Below, one piece after another: positions 43,129-52,708 of a stretch of DNA of 58,881 nucleotides; position 1 is the first letter of the stretch; each line of letters begins with the position of its first letter. Position numbers and translations under genes: made by a program. The notes under the pieces are model-generated. The model ran no database searches. It was not told where the DNA came from and saw only the letters and a program-made list of their open reading frames with translations. Source of the stretch: Ruminococcus flavefaciens. GTDB taxonomy: Bacteria > Bacillota > Clostridia > Oscillospirales > Ruminococcaceae. The DNA lies in assembly GCA_902762855.1 (NCBI GenBank), contig CACWPR010000003.1, positions 1 to 58,881 on the forward strand, written 5' to 3'.

Positions 43129-43158
43129 GGGGAGGCCTTATGCGGCCTCCCCCTTTTT
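43129..43158 (+). terminator. sigA terminator
   Basis: GGGGAGGCC pairs with GGCCTCCCC around TTATGC, followed by CCTTTTT. The gap up to 43210 has nothing else visible. Confidence 0.93.
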
Positions 43159-43210
43159 GCTGCATCCCGGACTGGTCCGCTGATTTCTTATGTCTGTTCA
43201 TCAAATATTA

Positions 43211-43239
43211 TTGACTTTATTGCGTTTTCGTTGTATAAT
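43211..43239 (+). promoter_or_regulatory. sigma-A promoter of the EAL-repeat gene
   Basis: TTGACT, 17 bases, TATAAT. About 105 untranslated bases follow to the ATG at 43345. Confidence 0.88.
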
Positions 43240-43344
43240 AATTATGTATATCACGAAAAACAAGGTCCGCTGTATACCTTTTAATGCAGCCGCCGCAGTA
43301 CCGGTCTCCCCCTGGACTTGTAAGCTGCGGCAGAGGGAGCGCTT

Positions 43345-46086
43345 ATGAGTATTTTTAACCTTGAAAAGGACCCTCCTGAGCTCAGCAGAGACTGGCAGGT
43401 CTTTCAGCAGTTTGTAGGCAATATCGGCGCATTCACATATATCGCCCATGACAAGGCGGCTTACCTCGACGAGGCTGCCTGCCATATGCTCGCCTGCAAG
43501 AACGATAAGCTAAACGAGTTTGAATTCTTCAACCTCCTCGAAAGAATATCCAAGAATCCTGTGGAGGGTCAGAAGCATATCTATAAATTTTCCGACGGAA
43601 ATACTACCAAGTACATAAAAATGAACATCTACGAGAGCAGCGACGAATGGCTCGGTTTCGTGCAGGACTTCACAAGGCAGATAGCTGCCGCCGGCCGTCA
43701 GGACGGCTTTATTGAGTATGACCCTGTTACCCGTCTGCCCTCATATCCCTCATTCTCTCAGAGAATAAAAAAGATACTCCCGGAGGTACAGCACTGCTGT
43801 CTGGCTACCCTCTACATAAATGGCATAGACAAGCTGGGCTCCTATCTCACTGTGGATAATACAAATAGCTGCATCACCTCAGTCGCTGAGGCTCTCAAGA
43901 GCTTTGCAGCAGACAACATCATCATCGGTGCAAAGTCCAACTATGAGATATGCGCCTTTTTCCGTGACTGCGACAAGATGACTATTTACAACATCCTCAA
44001 CAGTATGGATGAGGCTGTACAGAACTGCGTCCTCACTGATGACTTCGGAGAGATAATCGACATTTCCGATAAGAGCCGCCTGAGCCTTTCTATAGGCTGC
44101 TCATCATACCCTGAGGAGGCCTCCGATTTCAATATGCTGGTGAACTATTCAGAGTTCGCCCTCTACGAGGCCCGCACTGACCGCAGAAGCGTTATAAACT
44201 GGTTCTCAGAGGAAAACTACATCCGTGAGAAGGATGCCTACAAGAACGCTCTGCTCTTTACAAGAATAGTCCAGGAGAACCTCCTCACCTACTACCTCCA
44301 GCCAATAGTTGAGACCCAGACCGGCGAGATAGTGGCATATGAGGCTCTGATGCGTACGATAGGCGACATCCGCATGACTCCCAGCCAGATACTCAAAATA
44401 GCTGCAGGTCAGAACAACCTCTACGCAATTGAAAAACTCACGCTCTTCAATACCATGAAGCTCCTCAGTGACAATCAGCAGATATTTGAGAACAAAAAGC
44501 TCTTTATCAACTGTATGCCCAACGCTCTGCTCACTGACGAGGACTTCAACGAGCTCTACCTCACATACGGCGAGCTCATCGAAAAGACCGTTATCGAAAT
44601 AGTCGAGGAAGGCTCCGCCTCACCTGAGGACATTGAGACCCTCAAAAAGCGCTGTGGATTCTCTCACGCTCAGCTCGCTATCGACGACTACGGTACCGGC
44701 TATTCCAATACTTCAAATCTGCTCAACTACTCCCCTGACTTCATCAAAATAGACCGCTCCCTCATCAGCGATATACAGAACGACCTGAAAAAGCAGCAGC
44801 TCGTTACATCGGTCATCGAGTTCTGCCAGGAAAACCAGCTCCAGTCACTTGCTGAGGGCGTTGAGACTGTCCAGGAGATGAAAACAGTCATCAGACTCGG
44901 TGTTGACCTTATACAGGGATATTACACCTCCAAACCCAAGCCCCTGTTCCTCAACAGCATTGCCTCTGACATAAAGGACGAGATAATCAAGACCAATCTT
45001 GAGATCCGTCCCGACGGTGTAAAAAAGATATATGCCGCCAGAAACGACCAGGAGCTCGACCTGCTCAAACTTGCTCTGGAAAAGTACACTGACATCCACG
45101 TTTATCAGAGCAAGCTAACTATAGTCGGAGACCCTGACAAGCCGGTCAAGATGAATATTTCCATTATGGACAACCATAGCTGCGACCTCACCCTTAAAAA
45201 TGTGAACATCACCAGCGGCAACAGCAAGCCCACTATCGCTGTAGGCGAGTACGCAAGGCTCTGCCTGAACGTTTCAAAGACAAATAAACTTGGTTATTCC
45301 GGAATTTACGTGCCTATGGGCTCACAGTTCGAGCTCACCGGAAAGGGTGACCTCACTATCGACTGCTACGCATCAGAGGGTATCGGCATCGGTAATGACT
45401 ACGACCACGGCTACGGCGACATAACTATCAATACTTCCGGTACTCTGGAGATAATCTCAAACAGCGTTGATTCCCTCTGCATCGGAGGCGGCTATAATGA
45501 CGACGACTCAGAGATAAACCTCATCTCCGGAAAGATAAAGATATATATGTACTCCCACAACGGCCTTGCTATAGGAAGCTATAACGGTGATGCAAATATT
45601 GATATTTCCGAGAATTGTCAACTCGACATCACTATCTCAGGTATCAAGGTAACCGGCATCGGAAGCTGCAAGGGCATCGCATCAGTTTCCTCTTCCGCTG
45701 CTCTTATCAGTATGAGCTGTACCGGCGCTCAGGCTGTAGGCATCGGAGTCCTTGAAGAAGGCGAAGGCAGCGTTCTCATAAAGGGCGGAAAGATAAATAT
45801 GAAGATGAGGTCCGCTAAGCACTCCTGTATCGGTGCTATGGGCGGCTCGGTGAATACGAAGATAAAGAATGCCGAGATAATCATCGACTCGGAGGGCAAC
45901 GAAGTCACCGGTATAGGCGACTCCACCGGATCAGGCAGCGTAGCCGTCATAGACTCCGCTATCACCATGAAGCTCCTTGCCGCTGACCCCAAGGACATCG
46001 GCTCAGCAGGCGGAGACATTCAGATACAGAACTCAACTGTCAATTCCCTCGTCAACAATAAACGCATTGACCACGGCGAGGTCTGA
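43345..46086 (+). CDS. PAS-GGDEF-EAL protein fused to a C-terminal IG-repeat domain
   Basis: The 913-residue protein has no signal peptide or transmembrane segment, so it is predicted cytoplasmic. Order: PAS-like region (15-115), degenerate GGDEF (125-285; SNYEI at 198-202 instead of GGDEF), EAL phosphodiesterase (300-545; E333-A-L, INCMPNALL, EIVEEGS, Asp447-Asp448 in DDYGTGYS, KIDRSLI, AEGVET), and a repeat domain (about 590-905). The last domain has roughly eight repeats of 28-33 residues, each with an I-G turn (GIGIGND, CIGGGYN, AIGSYN, GIGSCK, GIGVLE, CIGAMG, GIGDST, DIGSAG), alternating with beta-strand-like sequence, as expected for a right-handed beta-solenoid. Such solenoids are usually secreted. 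The EAL half should degrade c-di-GMP; what the solenoid binds is unknown. Confidence 0.92.
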   Translation: MSIFNLEKDPPELSRDWQVFQQFVGNIGAFTYIAHDKAAYLDEAACHMLACKNDKLNEFEFFNLLERISKNPVEGQKHIYKFSDGNTTKYIKMNIYESSDEWLGFVQDFTRQIAAAGRQDGFIEYDPVTRLPSYPSFSQRIKKILPEVQHCCLATLYINGIDKLGSYLTVDNTNSCITSVAEALKSFAADNIIIGAKSNYEICAFFRDCDKMTIYNILNSMDEAVQNCVLTDDFGEIIDISDKSRLSLSIGCSSYPEEASDFNMLVNYSEFALYEARTDRRSVINWFSEENYIREKDAYKNALLFTRIVQENLLTYYLQPIVETQTGEIVAYEALMRTIGDIRMTPSQILKIAAGQNNLYAIEKLTLFNTMKLLSDNQQIFENKKLFINCMPNALLTDEDFNELYLTYGELIEKTVIEIVEEGSASPEDIETLKKRCGFSHAQLAIDDYGTGYSNTSNLLNYSPDFIKIDRSLISDIQNDLKKQQLVTSVIEFCQENQLQSLAEGVETVQEMKTVIRLGVDLIQGYYTSKPKPLFLNSIASDIKDEIIKTNLEIRPDGVKKIYAARNDQELDLLKLALEKYTDIHVYQSKLTIVGDPDKPVKMNISIMDNHSCDLTLKNVNITSGNSKPTIAVGEYARLCLNVSKTNKLGYSGIYVPMGSQFELTGKGDLTIDCYASEGIGIGNDYDHGYGDITINTSGTLEIISNSVDSLCIGGGYNDDDSEINLISGKIKIYMYSHNGLAIGSYNGDANIDISENCQLDITISGIKVTGIGSCKGIASVSSSAALISMSCTGAQAVGIGVLEEGEGSVLIKGGKINMKMRSAKHSCIGAMGGSVNTKIKNAEIIIDSEGNEVTGIGDSTGSGSVAVIDSAITMKLLAADPKDIGSAGGDIQIQNSTVNSLVNNKRIDHGEV

Positions 46087-46092
46087 AACCTT

Positions 46093-46109
46093 TGCCGGTA
46101 ACTCCGGCA
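46093..46109 (+). terminator. short GC-rich hairpin after the EAL-repeat gene
   Basis: TGCCGG/CCGGCA around TAACT, followed only by GATAAAA, so a weak terminator at best. Confidence 0.4.
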
Positions 46110-46147
46110 GATAAAATCATCACTCAGAAAGGTCTTGAAAAACAATT

Positions 46148-47242
46148 ATGAAACTCGGTATGGTAGGTCTGCCCAACGTGGGCAAAAGCACACTCTTCAA
46201 CGCACTCACTAACGCAGGGGCTGAATCCGCAAACTATCCGTTCTGTACTATCGAAAAGAATGTTGGTATAGTATCCGTCCCCGATGAGAGACTGGATAAG
46301 CTGGCTGAAATGTATGAGCCCGACAAATTCACCCCCGCTACCCTTGAATTTGTGGACATTGCAGGTCTGGTAAAGGGTGCATCCAAGGGCGAAGGCCTGG
46401 GAAACAAGTTCCTTGCAGATATACGTGAAGTGGACGCTATCGTCCACGTAGTACGCTGCTTTGAGGACCCCAATATCATCCACGTTGACGGCAGTATCAA
46501 CCCCCTCCGTGATATAGAGACTATCAATCTGGAACTCATCTTCTCCGACATCGAAATGGTTGACAGACGTATCGACAGAGCAAAGAAGGCAGTCAAGGGC
46601 GATAAGAAGTACCTGGCTGAGATAGATTTCCTTGAAAGACTGAAGTCCCACCTGGAAAACGGAAAGTCTGCAAGAGGATTCGATTTCACTGACGAAGAGC
46701 GTGAGCTCATAAAGTCAACTCCCCTGCTGTCCGCAAAGCCGGTCATCTATGCCGCTAACCTCAGTGAGGAAGACTTCACCAACAATATCGACACAAACGA
46801 AAACTACAAGGCTGTCTGCGCTCTTGCAGCAGAGGAGCACTCCGCTGTTCTGCCGATATGCGCTCAGATAGAGGCCGAAATATCCGATATGTCCGACGAA
46901 GACAAGTCAATGTTCCTCAGCGAGCTTGGACTCGAAGTGTCAGGACTCAACCGCATCATCAAGGAGGGATACTCACTTCTGGGGCTCATCTCCTACCTCA
47001 CTGCCGGTAAGCAGGAAGTCCGTGCATGGACCATCACCCGTGGCACCAAGGCTCCTCAGGCTGCCGGAAAGATACACACCGACTTTGAAAAAGGCTTCAT
47101 AAGAGCAGAGGTCATCTCCTTCTCTGACCTTATGGACTGCGGCTCAATGGCTGCTGCCAAGGAAAAGGGTCTGGTACGGCTTGAAGGCAAGGAGTACGTT
47201 ATGCAGGACGGAGATATAGTTCTGTTCAGATTCAATGTGTGA
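46148..47242 (+). CDS. ychF: ribosome-binding ATPase YchF
   Basis: The 364-residue protein is a universally conserved P-loop ATPase of the Obg group. GLPNVGKSTLFNALT is the P-loop, DIAGLVKGASKGEGLG the switch II region, and a TGS-like C-terminal domain follows (ARAWTITRGTKAPQAAGKIH-like, ending DGDIVLFRFNV). It prefers ATP to GTP through the altered NKxD position (YAANLSEED), binds ribosomes and affects oxidative stress. It overlaps the next gene by 8 bases, which suggests coupling. Confidence 0.97.
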   Translation: MKLGMVGLPNVGKSTLFNALTNAGAESANYPFCTIEKNVGIVSVPDERLDKLAEMYEPDKFTPATLEFVDIAGLVKGASKGEGLGNKFLADIREVDAIVHVVRCFEDPNIIHVDGSINPLRDIETINLELIFSDIEMVDRRIDRAKKAVKGDKKYLAEIDFLERLKSHLENGKSARGFDFTDEERELIKSTPLLSAKPVIYAANLSEEDFTNNIDTNENYKAVCALAAEEHSAVLPICAQIEAEISDMSDEDKSMFLSELGLEVSGLNRIIKEGYSLLGLISYLTAGKQEVRAWTITRGTKAPQAAGKIHTDFEKGFIRAEVISFSDLMDCGSMAAAKEKGLVRLEGKEYVMQDGDIVLFRFNV

Positions 47243-48089
47243 CCTCAGCACTATTCATGACCAGTACGGTGCTTCCATAGCCGGAGAATTCAACAAGTCT
47301 ATCTGGAAAAAGTTCAATCAGGCTGTCCGGGACTATAAGCTCATAAGTCCCGGCGACCGCATAGCCGTCTGTATTTCCGGCGGAAAGGACTCCATGCTGC
47401 TTGCCAAGTGCATACAGCGGCTCCAGAGCTTCGGAAAGCCGGATTTTCAGGCGGAATATATTGTAATGGACCCTGGATACAGTCCGGAAAATCGGCAGAA
47501 AATAGAGGAAAATGCCCGTACCCTCGGAATACCTGCACAGTTCTGGAGCACAAGAATATTCCAGTCAGCAGAGGAGTCTGCACACAATCCTTGTTTCCTC
47601 TGTGCAAGACTGAGAAGAGGCTGGCTCTACCAGAAGGCTCAGGACCTGGGATGCAATAAGATAGCTCTGGGACATCACTTTGACGATGTTATCGAGACTA
47701 TCCTCATGGGTATGCTCTACGGCTCACAGATGCAGACTATGATGCCCAAGCTCCACAGTGAAAATTACCCGGTTGAGGTCATAAGGCCGCTGTATCTCGT
47801 CCGTGAGGACAGTGTCATCGCCTGGGCAGAACGAAATTCCCTGAGCTTTATCAGGTGTGCCTGCCGTATGACGGAGGGTCGTCCCGATGAGGAGTCCGGC
47901 TCAAAGCGTCAGACTGTAAAGCTGCTGCTCCGACAGCTCCGTGCAGCAGACCCGGCAGTCGATATGAATATTTTCCGCAGCGCCGAAAACGTAAATCTGC
48001 GGACGCTCATATCCTATCATGACGGCGAAAAACGCCACCATTTCCTCGACGATTACAATGAGGGGTACACTCTGAAAGGAACCAAATAA
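47235..48089 (+). CDS. PP-loop ATPase, TtcA-like tRNA thiolation protein
   Basis: The 284-residue protein has the PP-loop CISGGKDSMLLAKCI (adenylation), a conserved CFLCARLRRGWLY with CxxC that could hold an iron-sulfur cluster, GHHFDDVIETILMGMLYG, and a later CACRM. This matches the TtcA/TtuA family that inserts sulfur into tRNA bases (C32 2-thiocytidine in TtcA). Which tRNA base is modified here is not certain. The start ATG overlaps the end of ychF. Confidence 0.9.
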   Translation: MCDLSTIHDQYGASIAGEFNKSIWKKFNQAVRDYKLISPGDRIAVCISGGKDSMLLAKCIQRLQSFGKPDFQAEYIVMDPGYSPENRQKIEENARTLGIPAQFWSTRIFQSAEESAHNPCFLCARLRRGWLYQKAQDLGCNKIALGHHFDDVIETILMGMLYGSQMQTMMPKLHSENYPVEVIRPLYLVREDSVIAWAERNSLSFIRCACRMTEGRPDEESGSKRQTVKLLLRQLRAADPAVDMNIFRSAENVNLRTLISYHDGEKRHHFLDDYNEGYTLKGTK

Positions 48090-48170
48090 AGCTATAGTTC
48101 AAGTACAGCGTCATTTAGCTGTCCTACCAGCTTTTATCTTCTCATATTTACGCAATATCATTATAATTAC

Positions 48171-48203
48171 GACCGCAGATGACCTGCGGTCTTTGCTTTT
48201 TTT
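48171..48203 (+). terminator. terminator after the PP-loop gene
   Basis: GACCGCAG (48171-48178) pairs with CTGCGGTC (48184-48191), followed by TTTGCTTTTTTT. Confidence 0.92.
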
Positions 48204-48239
48204 GAATGCAAATTTTTTGCAAAACTACACCATATCCTA

Positions 48240-48268
48240 TTGAAATCCCACTGGCCATGCGGTATAAT
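48240..48268 (+). promoter_or_regulatory. sigma-A promoter of the metallophosphoesterase gene
   Basis: TTGAAA, 17 bases, TATAAT, 48 bases before the ATG at 48317. Confidence 0.8.
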
Positions 48269-48316
48269 TGTATTATAACGATACGTCATCTTCCACAGTT
48301 CACTCAGGAGGACATA

Positions 48317-49141
48317 ATGTCAAAGCGCAAAAAGAAAATAATCATCATGCTAATATGTTTGCTCATAACTATCGGCCTTTTTATATGGGGTTTTCTCATG
48401 CAGACTGTGAAGTATGACATTCACAGCAAAAAACTGCCGAAGGGTCTGAAGATAGTGTTCATATCCGACCTGCACAACTGCTTTTATGGCGGCACTGACC
48501 AGTCTCAGCTTATGGACGAAATAGACAGTGCTGAACCGGATATAGTCATTTTCGGAGGAGACGTCCTGGACGGCTGGGGAGGTCAGAAATACGCAAAGAG
48601 GATAATGGAATGGACCGCAGACCGCTACCCCTGCTACTACACTCCCGGAAATCACGAGGAAATGCGTGACGACAAGAATGACTTCTATGACTGGGTGAAG
48701 GATTCCAAGGTCAATTTCGTCCTCGGAGACTATGAGGACGTTAGCATCAGAGGACAGAAAATACGGATATACGGCATTCTCGACGCTTTCTACAACGCCG
48801 GCCTCGACCATATCAGCGGTACTCTTGATGACTCCTGCTACAATATACTCATTGCCCACCAGCCGGAGCAGATAGACCACTACCTCGACACCGGAAATGT
48901 TAAATTCGACCTTATCCTCTCCGGACACGCTCACGGCGGTCAGTGGAGAATACCAAAGGTCCTTGACCAGGGACTCTATGCCCCCGACCAGGGACTCTTC
49001 CCGGAGTATACCTGCGGGATGTACCACTACGGCGACACAGTCCACGTTATCAGCAAGGGACTTGCAAAGCCTGCAAGAATGATATTCATTCCCAGAATTT
49101 TTAACAGACCTGAATTCTCAGTTATCAATATCGGGGAATAA
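48317..49141 (+). CDS. membrane-anchored metallophosphoesterase (YkuE-like)
   Basis: The 274-residue protein starts at 48317 behind CAGGAGGAC; an upstream open extension has no site. One transmembrane segment (about residues 7-27) anchors a calcineurin-type phosphoesterase. Motifs: VFISDLHNC (Asp, His), FGGDVLDG (Asp), TPGNHEE (Asn, His) and LSGHAHGGQ (metal histidines). It acts on a phosphodiester at the outer face, in YkuE-like proteins probably lipid or wall-linked. It stands alone between a terminator and the rlmB promoter. Confidence 0.93.
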   Translation: MSKRKKKIIIMLICLLITIGLFIWGFLMQTVKYDIHSKKLPKGLKIVFISDLHNCFYGGTDQSQLMDEIDSAEPDIVIFGGDVLDGWGGQKYAKRIMEWTADRYPCYYTPGNHEEMRDDKNDFYDWVKDSKVNFVLGDYEDVSIRGQKIRIYGILDAFYNAGLDHISGTLDDSCYNILIAHQPEQIDHYLDTGNVKFDLILSGHAHGGQWRIPKVLDQGLYAPDQGLFPEYTCGMYHYGDTVHVISKGLAKPARMIFIPRIFNRPEFSVINIGE

Positions 49142-49198
49142 TTTTAACATTTCCAGAAATTGCACAAATTCTGGCCTAAACATTCCTCTAAAAACTAC

Positions 49199-49227
49199 TT
49201 GTAATTTTCAGCTAACAATGTTATAAT
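49199..49227 (+). promoter_or_regulatory. sigma-A promoter of rlmB and downstream genes
   Basis: TTGTAA, 17 bases, TATAAT. It probably drives rlmB and the pseudo-ATPase, perhaps also the LCP gene. Confidence 0.8.
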
Positions 49228-49309
49228 AAAAGATGTCCGATATAAATAGCAAAGGACCAACAATAAGAACAAAAGGAGCGGAGGGTACTTGCCCTCTACA
49301 TAAAAACAA

Positions 49310-50068
49310 ATGGAAAAAGAAAATAATGTGAACCTTCCTGCTGAGGACGTTATTTGCGGCAGGAACCCGGTCATCGAGGCCCTTAAATCAGGGACTGAAC
49401 TCGATACTATATATATCTGCGGCTCCGGCGGCAGTCTGAACCTTATCCGCAAGCTGGCCAAGGACTCAGGTGTCGTGGTCAAGGACGCCCAGGAAAAGAA
49501 ACTCTCTCAGCTCTCCGGCGGTGCATCTCACCAGGGAGTCGTTGCTGTCGGTGCCTGCGGAAAGTACGTCTCCGTGGAGGACATCCTCGCTGTTTCCCGT
49601 GAAAAGGGAACAAAGCCTTTCATTATCATCTGCGATGAGATAGAGGACCCCCACAATCTCGGCGCTATCATACGTACCGCTGAGACCTCCGGTGCTGACG
49701 GTGTTATCATCCCCAAGCGCAGAAGTGCATCTCTCAACGCTACTGTCTTCAAGACCTCTGCTGGAGCTGCAAGCTATGTGCCCGTTGCAAGAGTCTCCAA
49801 CCTCGCCTCCTGCATCGACCAACTCAAGGAGAATGGTGTTTGGATATACGGCACTGATGCCTCCGGAGAGGAATATACCCGCACTGACTTCACCGGAAGC
49901 TGCGCTCTCGTTATAGGCTCTGAGGGATTCGGCATCAGCAAGCTGATACAGAAGAAGTGCGACTTTATGATAAAACTCCCCATGCTGGGTAAGATAAACT
50001 CCCTTAATGCCTCGGTTGCTGCCGGTATCTTCATGTATGAAGTGCTCAGACAGCGCAGTGCTAAGTAA
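49310..50068 (+). CDS. rlmB: 23S rRNA (guanosine-2'-O-)-methyltransferase RlmB
   Basis: The 252-residue SPOUT methyltransferase methylates a ribosomal guanosine ribose (G2251 in E. coli). It has an N-terminal substrate domain (VICGRNPVIEAL...) and the knotted SAM domain with DEIEDPHNLGAIIRTAETSGADGVIIP, then VIGSEGFGIS and PMLGKINSLNASVAAGI, the family's signature blocks. The start codon is at 49310 (ATG; weak site). The next gene begins 11 bases later, so they are co-transcribed. Confidence 0.95.
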   Translation: MEKENNVNLPAEDVICGRNPVIEALKSGTELDTIYICGSGGSLNLIRKLAKDSGVVVKDAQEKKLSQLSGGASHQGVVAVGACGKYVSVEDILAVSREKGTKPFIIICDEIEDPHNLGAIIRTAETSGADGVIIPKRRSASLNATVFKTSAGAASYVPVARVSNLASCIDQLKENGVWIYGTDASGEEYTRTDFTGSCALVIGSEGFGISKLIQKKCDFMIKLPMLGKINSLNASVAAGIFMYEVLRQRSAK

Positions 50069-50079
50069 AGGAGAATGCC

Positions 50080-52626
50080 ATGCCCCATCAGAAAATGTCA
50101 CTTGATGAGATACTGGCTCAGTATTCTCCCGAAAATCAGGAACCCAAGACAAGTGTAGGCCGTGTTGATGCTCAGAAAATACTTAATTCCACTGTTGACG
50201 CTCCCGTTAAAACAGAGGAGAAAGAAGCGCCTCAAAGACCTACGGTCTCCCATGAAAAGTCGTCACTTTTTGACGATGCACTGAGGAAACCTCAGCCTGC
50301 CGACGAGTATAAGCCTGCGGACCTCTCCCGTCACCGCATATCCGTGGTAGACAAGAACAACGTAGGCGAAATAAAGACAGTCCTGCCCAAAAAACAGGAG
50401 CCGGAACTCGCAGGCACTACTCCGCCCACACGCATGGACCCCGACGCTGCTCCGAAAATACGCAGGATGAGCAACTCCACAAGGGCCCGTGAGCTGGAGA
50501 CTCTGAAAAATAACAAGAAGAAAAGGCGCAAGAAGAAAAACAATTATACATATGACAGGGAGAGTCCCGAAGGCGAGTACGTCTATGCTCCCCCTTCATT
50601 CAAGCGAAAAAAACAGCGGACCCGTGCCCAGATGGAGGCGGAGCTCGTCTCACCGGAGGGACGCAAGCAGATAACCGACATCGTTCCTTCCCCTGATGCA
50701 GTCGAGGCTGCAAGGCCTGTAGAACCTGCACCCAGAGCTGAAAAGACAAGCATAAATCTCAGCGAAAGGCCGGAGGTGGATGCAGGTACACTGGATGTAC
50801 ATATCACCCAGGAACAGGATGAGTACCTCTCCGCAAAAGCCCGGAAAAAGCGTACCAAACGCATCGTGGACTTCAACTACTACGGTGATGTCGAGGACGT
50901 TGGCCGTGACATTTTTGAGCTGAGAAGCACCATAAATGTTCGGGTGTTCATCCTTATGATGACTGCTTTCCTCAGCATTTTCATAACAGTTGCAAACCAG
51001 TTCGGACTGCCGCTCATCGGAATACTTGAAAAGTCCAACACAAGGCCTTATATCACCACCCACCTGCTGCTGGGAGCTGTTTCAGTTCTTTCATCCTCGG
51101 CGGTAATTTCCAAGGGCATCAAAAAGCTGCTGACTCTCCGTGCCGACACGGACTCTATGACAGCTCTGACCGCTCTATCCTGCCTGATAGCTGTTGCAGC
51201 AGCCTTTATGCGGCCGGATATGGTGGCGGACAACAAGGTCCAGATATATATGCCTGTAGGCATCATAGCACTGCTCATCAATGCTATAGGCAAGCTGCTC
51301 ATTATCCGACGTGCAGCAAGAAATTTCAAATTCGTCTCGAAAAACTTCGACCGCCACGGTGTTGTTTACGTCACTGACGAGGAACGTGCAGAAAGACTTA
51401 CCAGAGGAACACTCGGTGACTTTCCCATTCTGGCTTCTACACGAAGAACGGATTTCCTTACTGACTTCCTTCGCTACACATACTCCTCCGACATGGCGGA
51501 CAGCTACTGCCGCAAGGCCGCTCCAATATGCTTCCTTGCATCAATAGCAGTAGCAATATTCCTTACCTTTGCATCCAAGGGCTCCCTCCTGAACCTGGAG
51601 TCCGCAGCGTTCGGATTCTCTATTTTCAGTATGCTCATCTGTGCAGCATCCTGTGCAGCAATGCCCTTCGTAGTCAACATCCCCCTGGAAAAAGCCGCTG
51701 CAAGTGCATTTGAAAATAAGGGCATTATGCTTGGCTATCAGAGCGTTGACGACTTCTATGATACAAACTCTGTTCTGGTCAGCGCAGACTCCTTCTTCCC
51801 AGACGGAAAGGTAAAGCTGGCGGGTATCAAGGTATTCTCAAACACCAAGATAGACGAGGCTCTGCTGGAGGCAGCAAGTCTCACTACCCATGCCGGCAGC
51901 ATCATGCGTCAGCTCTTCAAGGACGTCACTGACGGCCGTGAGGATTATCTCTACCCCATAGAAAACTACTCACTGGAGGAGTCAATGGGTATGTGCGGCT
52001 GGATAAACAACAAGCGTGTGCTCTTCGGCAACCGTGAGCTCATGACAAGCCACAATATCGAAGGCGTCCCCACAAAAACAAAAGAGGCAGAGTTCCTGTC
52101 TGACGGTCAGGAGGTAATGTACCTTTCTATCTCCGGAAATTTAGCCGCTATGTTCATCGTGGAGCTTGTCATTGACCGTCAGGTCAAGAGATGGGCAAAA
52201 AAACTCTGTAAGAACAAGATATGTGTCATCCTCAAAAGCGTTGACCCTTGTATTTCTGCAAAACGAATGAACGAGCTCTTCGGCATCCCGGAGGAAATGC
52301 TGAGGATACTCCCCAAGAGGCTCCATGAGGACTTTGACGAGGAAAACAAAAAAGCCATCCGGCTCAGCGCTTCCATGGCAACTACCGGACGCTTTTCTTC
52401 GCTGGCTCAGCTCATTCTCGGCACAAAGTCAGTACACAATTCCGCTATCGTCGGACTCATCCTCCAGACAGTTTTCATAATCCTCGGTTTCGGACTGGGT
52501 ATGCTCATGATACTCTCCAAGGCCTTCGAGGAAAACTACGTCTATATGTCAGCAACTTCACTGGTCATCTACAACCTGGCTTGTGCGTTCCTGACCTACA
52601 TAGCAGTAAGCATCAAAAAACCGTGA
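50080..52626 (+). CDS. P1B-type ATPase-like membrane pseudoenzyme with long charged N-terminal tail
   Basis: The 848-residue protein has a cytoplasmic, Lys/Glu/Pro-rich tail (1-285) and eight predicted transmembrane segments, about 287-308, 327-347, 359-378, 389-409, 481-499, 509-533, 790-812 and 824-846. That is the topology of P1B metal ATPases, with large loops after segments 4 and 6. The sequence before segment 6's end (CAASCAAMPFVVNIPLEKAAASAFENKGI) looks like their CPC region with SCA in place of CPC. Past it, VLVSADSFFPDGKVKL stands where the phosphorylation loop DKTGTLT should be; the Asp570 remains but the motif is lost. TGE and GDGxND are missing too. It is probably a dead relative with a structural or regulatory role. 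It is 11 bases after rlmB and 82 before an LCP wall enzyme. Confidence 0.85.
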   Translation: MPHQKMSLDEILAQYSPENQEPKTSVGRVDAQKILNSTVDAPVKTEEKEAPQRPTVSHEKSSLFDDALRKPQPADEYKPADLSRHRISVVDKNNVGEIKTVLPKKQEPELAGTTPPTRMDPDAAPKIRRMSNSTRARELETLKNNKKKRRKKKNNYTYDRESPEGEYVYAPPSFKRKKQRTRAQMEAELVSPEGRKQITDIVPSPDAVEAARPVEPAPRAEKTSINLSERPEVDAGTLDVHITQEQDEYLSAKARKKRTKRIVDFNYYGDVEDVGRDIFELRSTINVRVFILMMTAFLSIFITVANQFGLPLIGILEKSNTRPYITTHLLLGAVSVLSSSAVISKGIKKLLTLRADTDSMTALTALSCLIAVAAAFMRPDMVADNKVQIYMPVGIIALLINAIGKLLIIRRAARNFKFVSKNFDRHGVVYVTDEERAERLTRGTLGDFPILASTRRTDFLTDFLRYTYSSDMADSYCRKAAPICFLASIAVAIFLTFASKGSLLNLESAAFGFSIFSMLICAASCAAMPFVVNIPLEKAAASAFENKGIMLGYQSVDDFYDTNSVLVSADSFFPDGKVKLAGIKVFSNTKIDEALLEAASLTTHAGSIMRQLFKDVTDGREDYLYPIENYSLEESMGMCGWINNKRVLFGNRELMTSHNIEGVPTKTKEAEFLSDGQEVMYLSISGNLAAMFIVELVIDRQVKRWAKKLCKNKICVILKSVDPCISAKRMNELFGIPEEMLRILPKRLHEDFDEENKKAIRLSASMATTGRFSSLAQLILGTKSVHNSAIVGLILQTVFIILGFGLGMLMILSKAFEENYVYMSATSLVIYNLACAFLTYIAVSIKKP

Positions 52627-52708
52627 CTCCGGACCTGTATCTTCGCCCTGCAGCTGAGATGCAGGTCTTTAGTCAATAAGGACTCAACAAGTCCGGGAAG
52701 GAAAAGCC

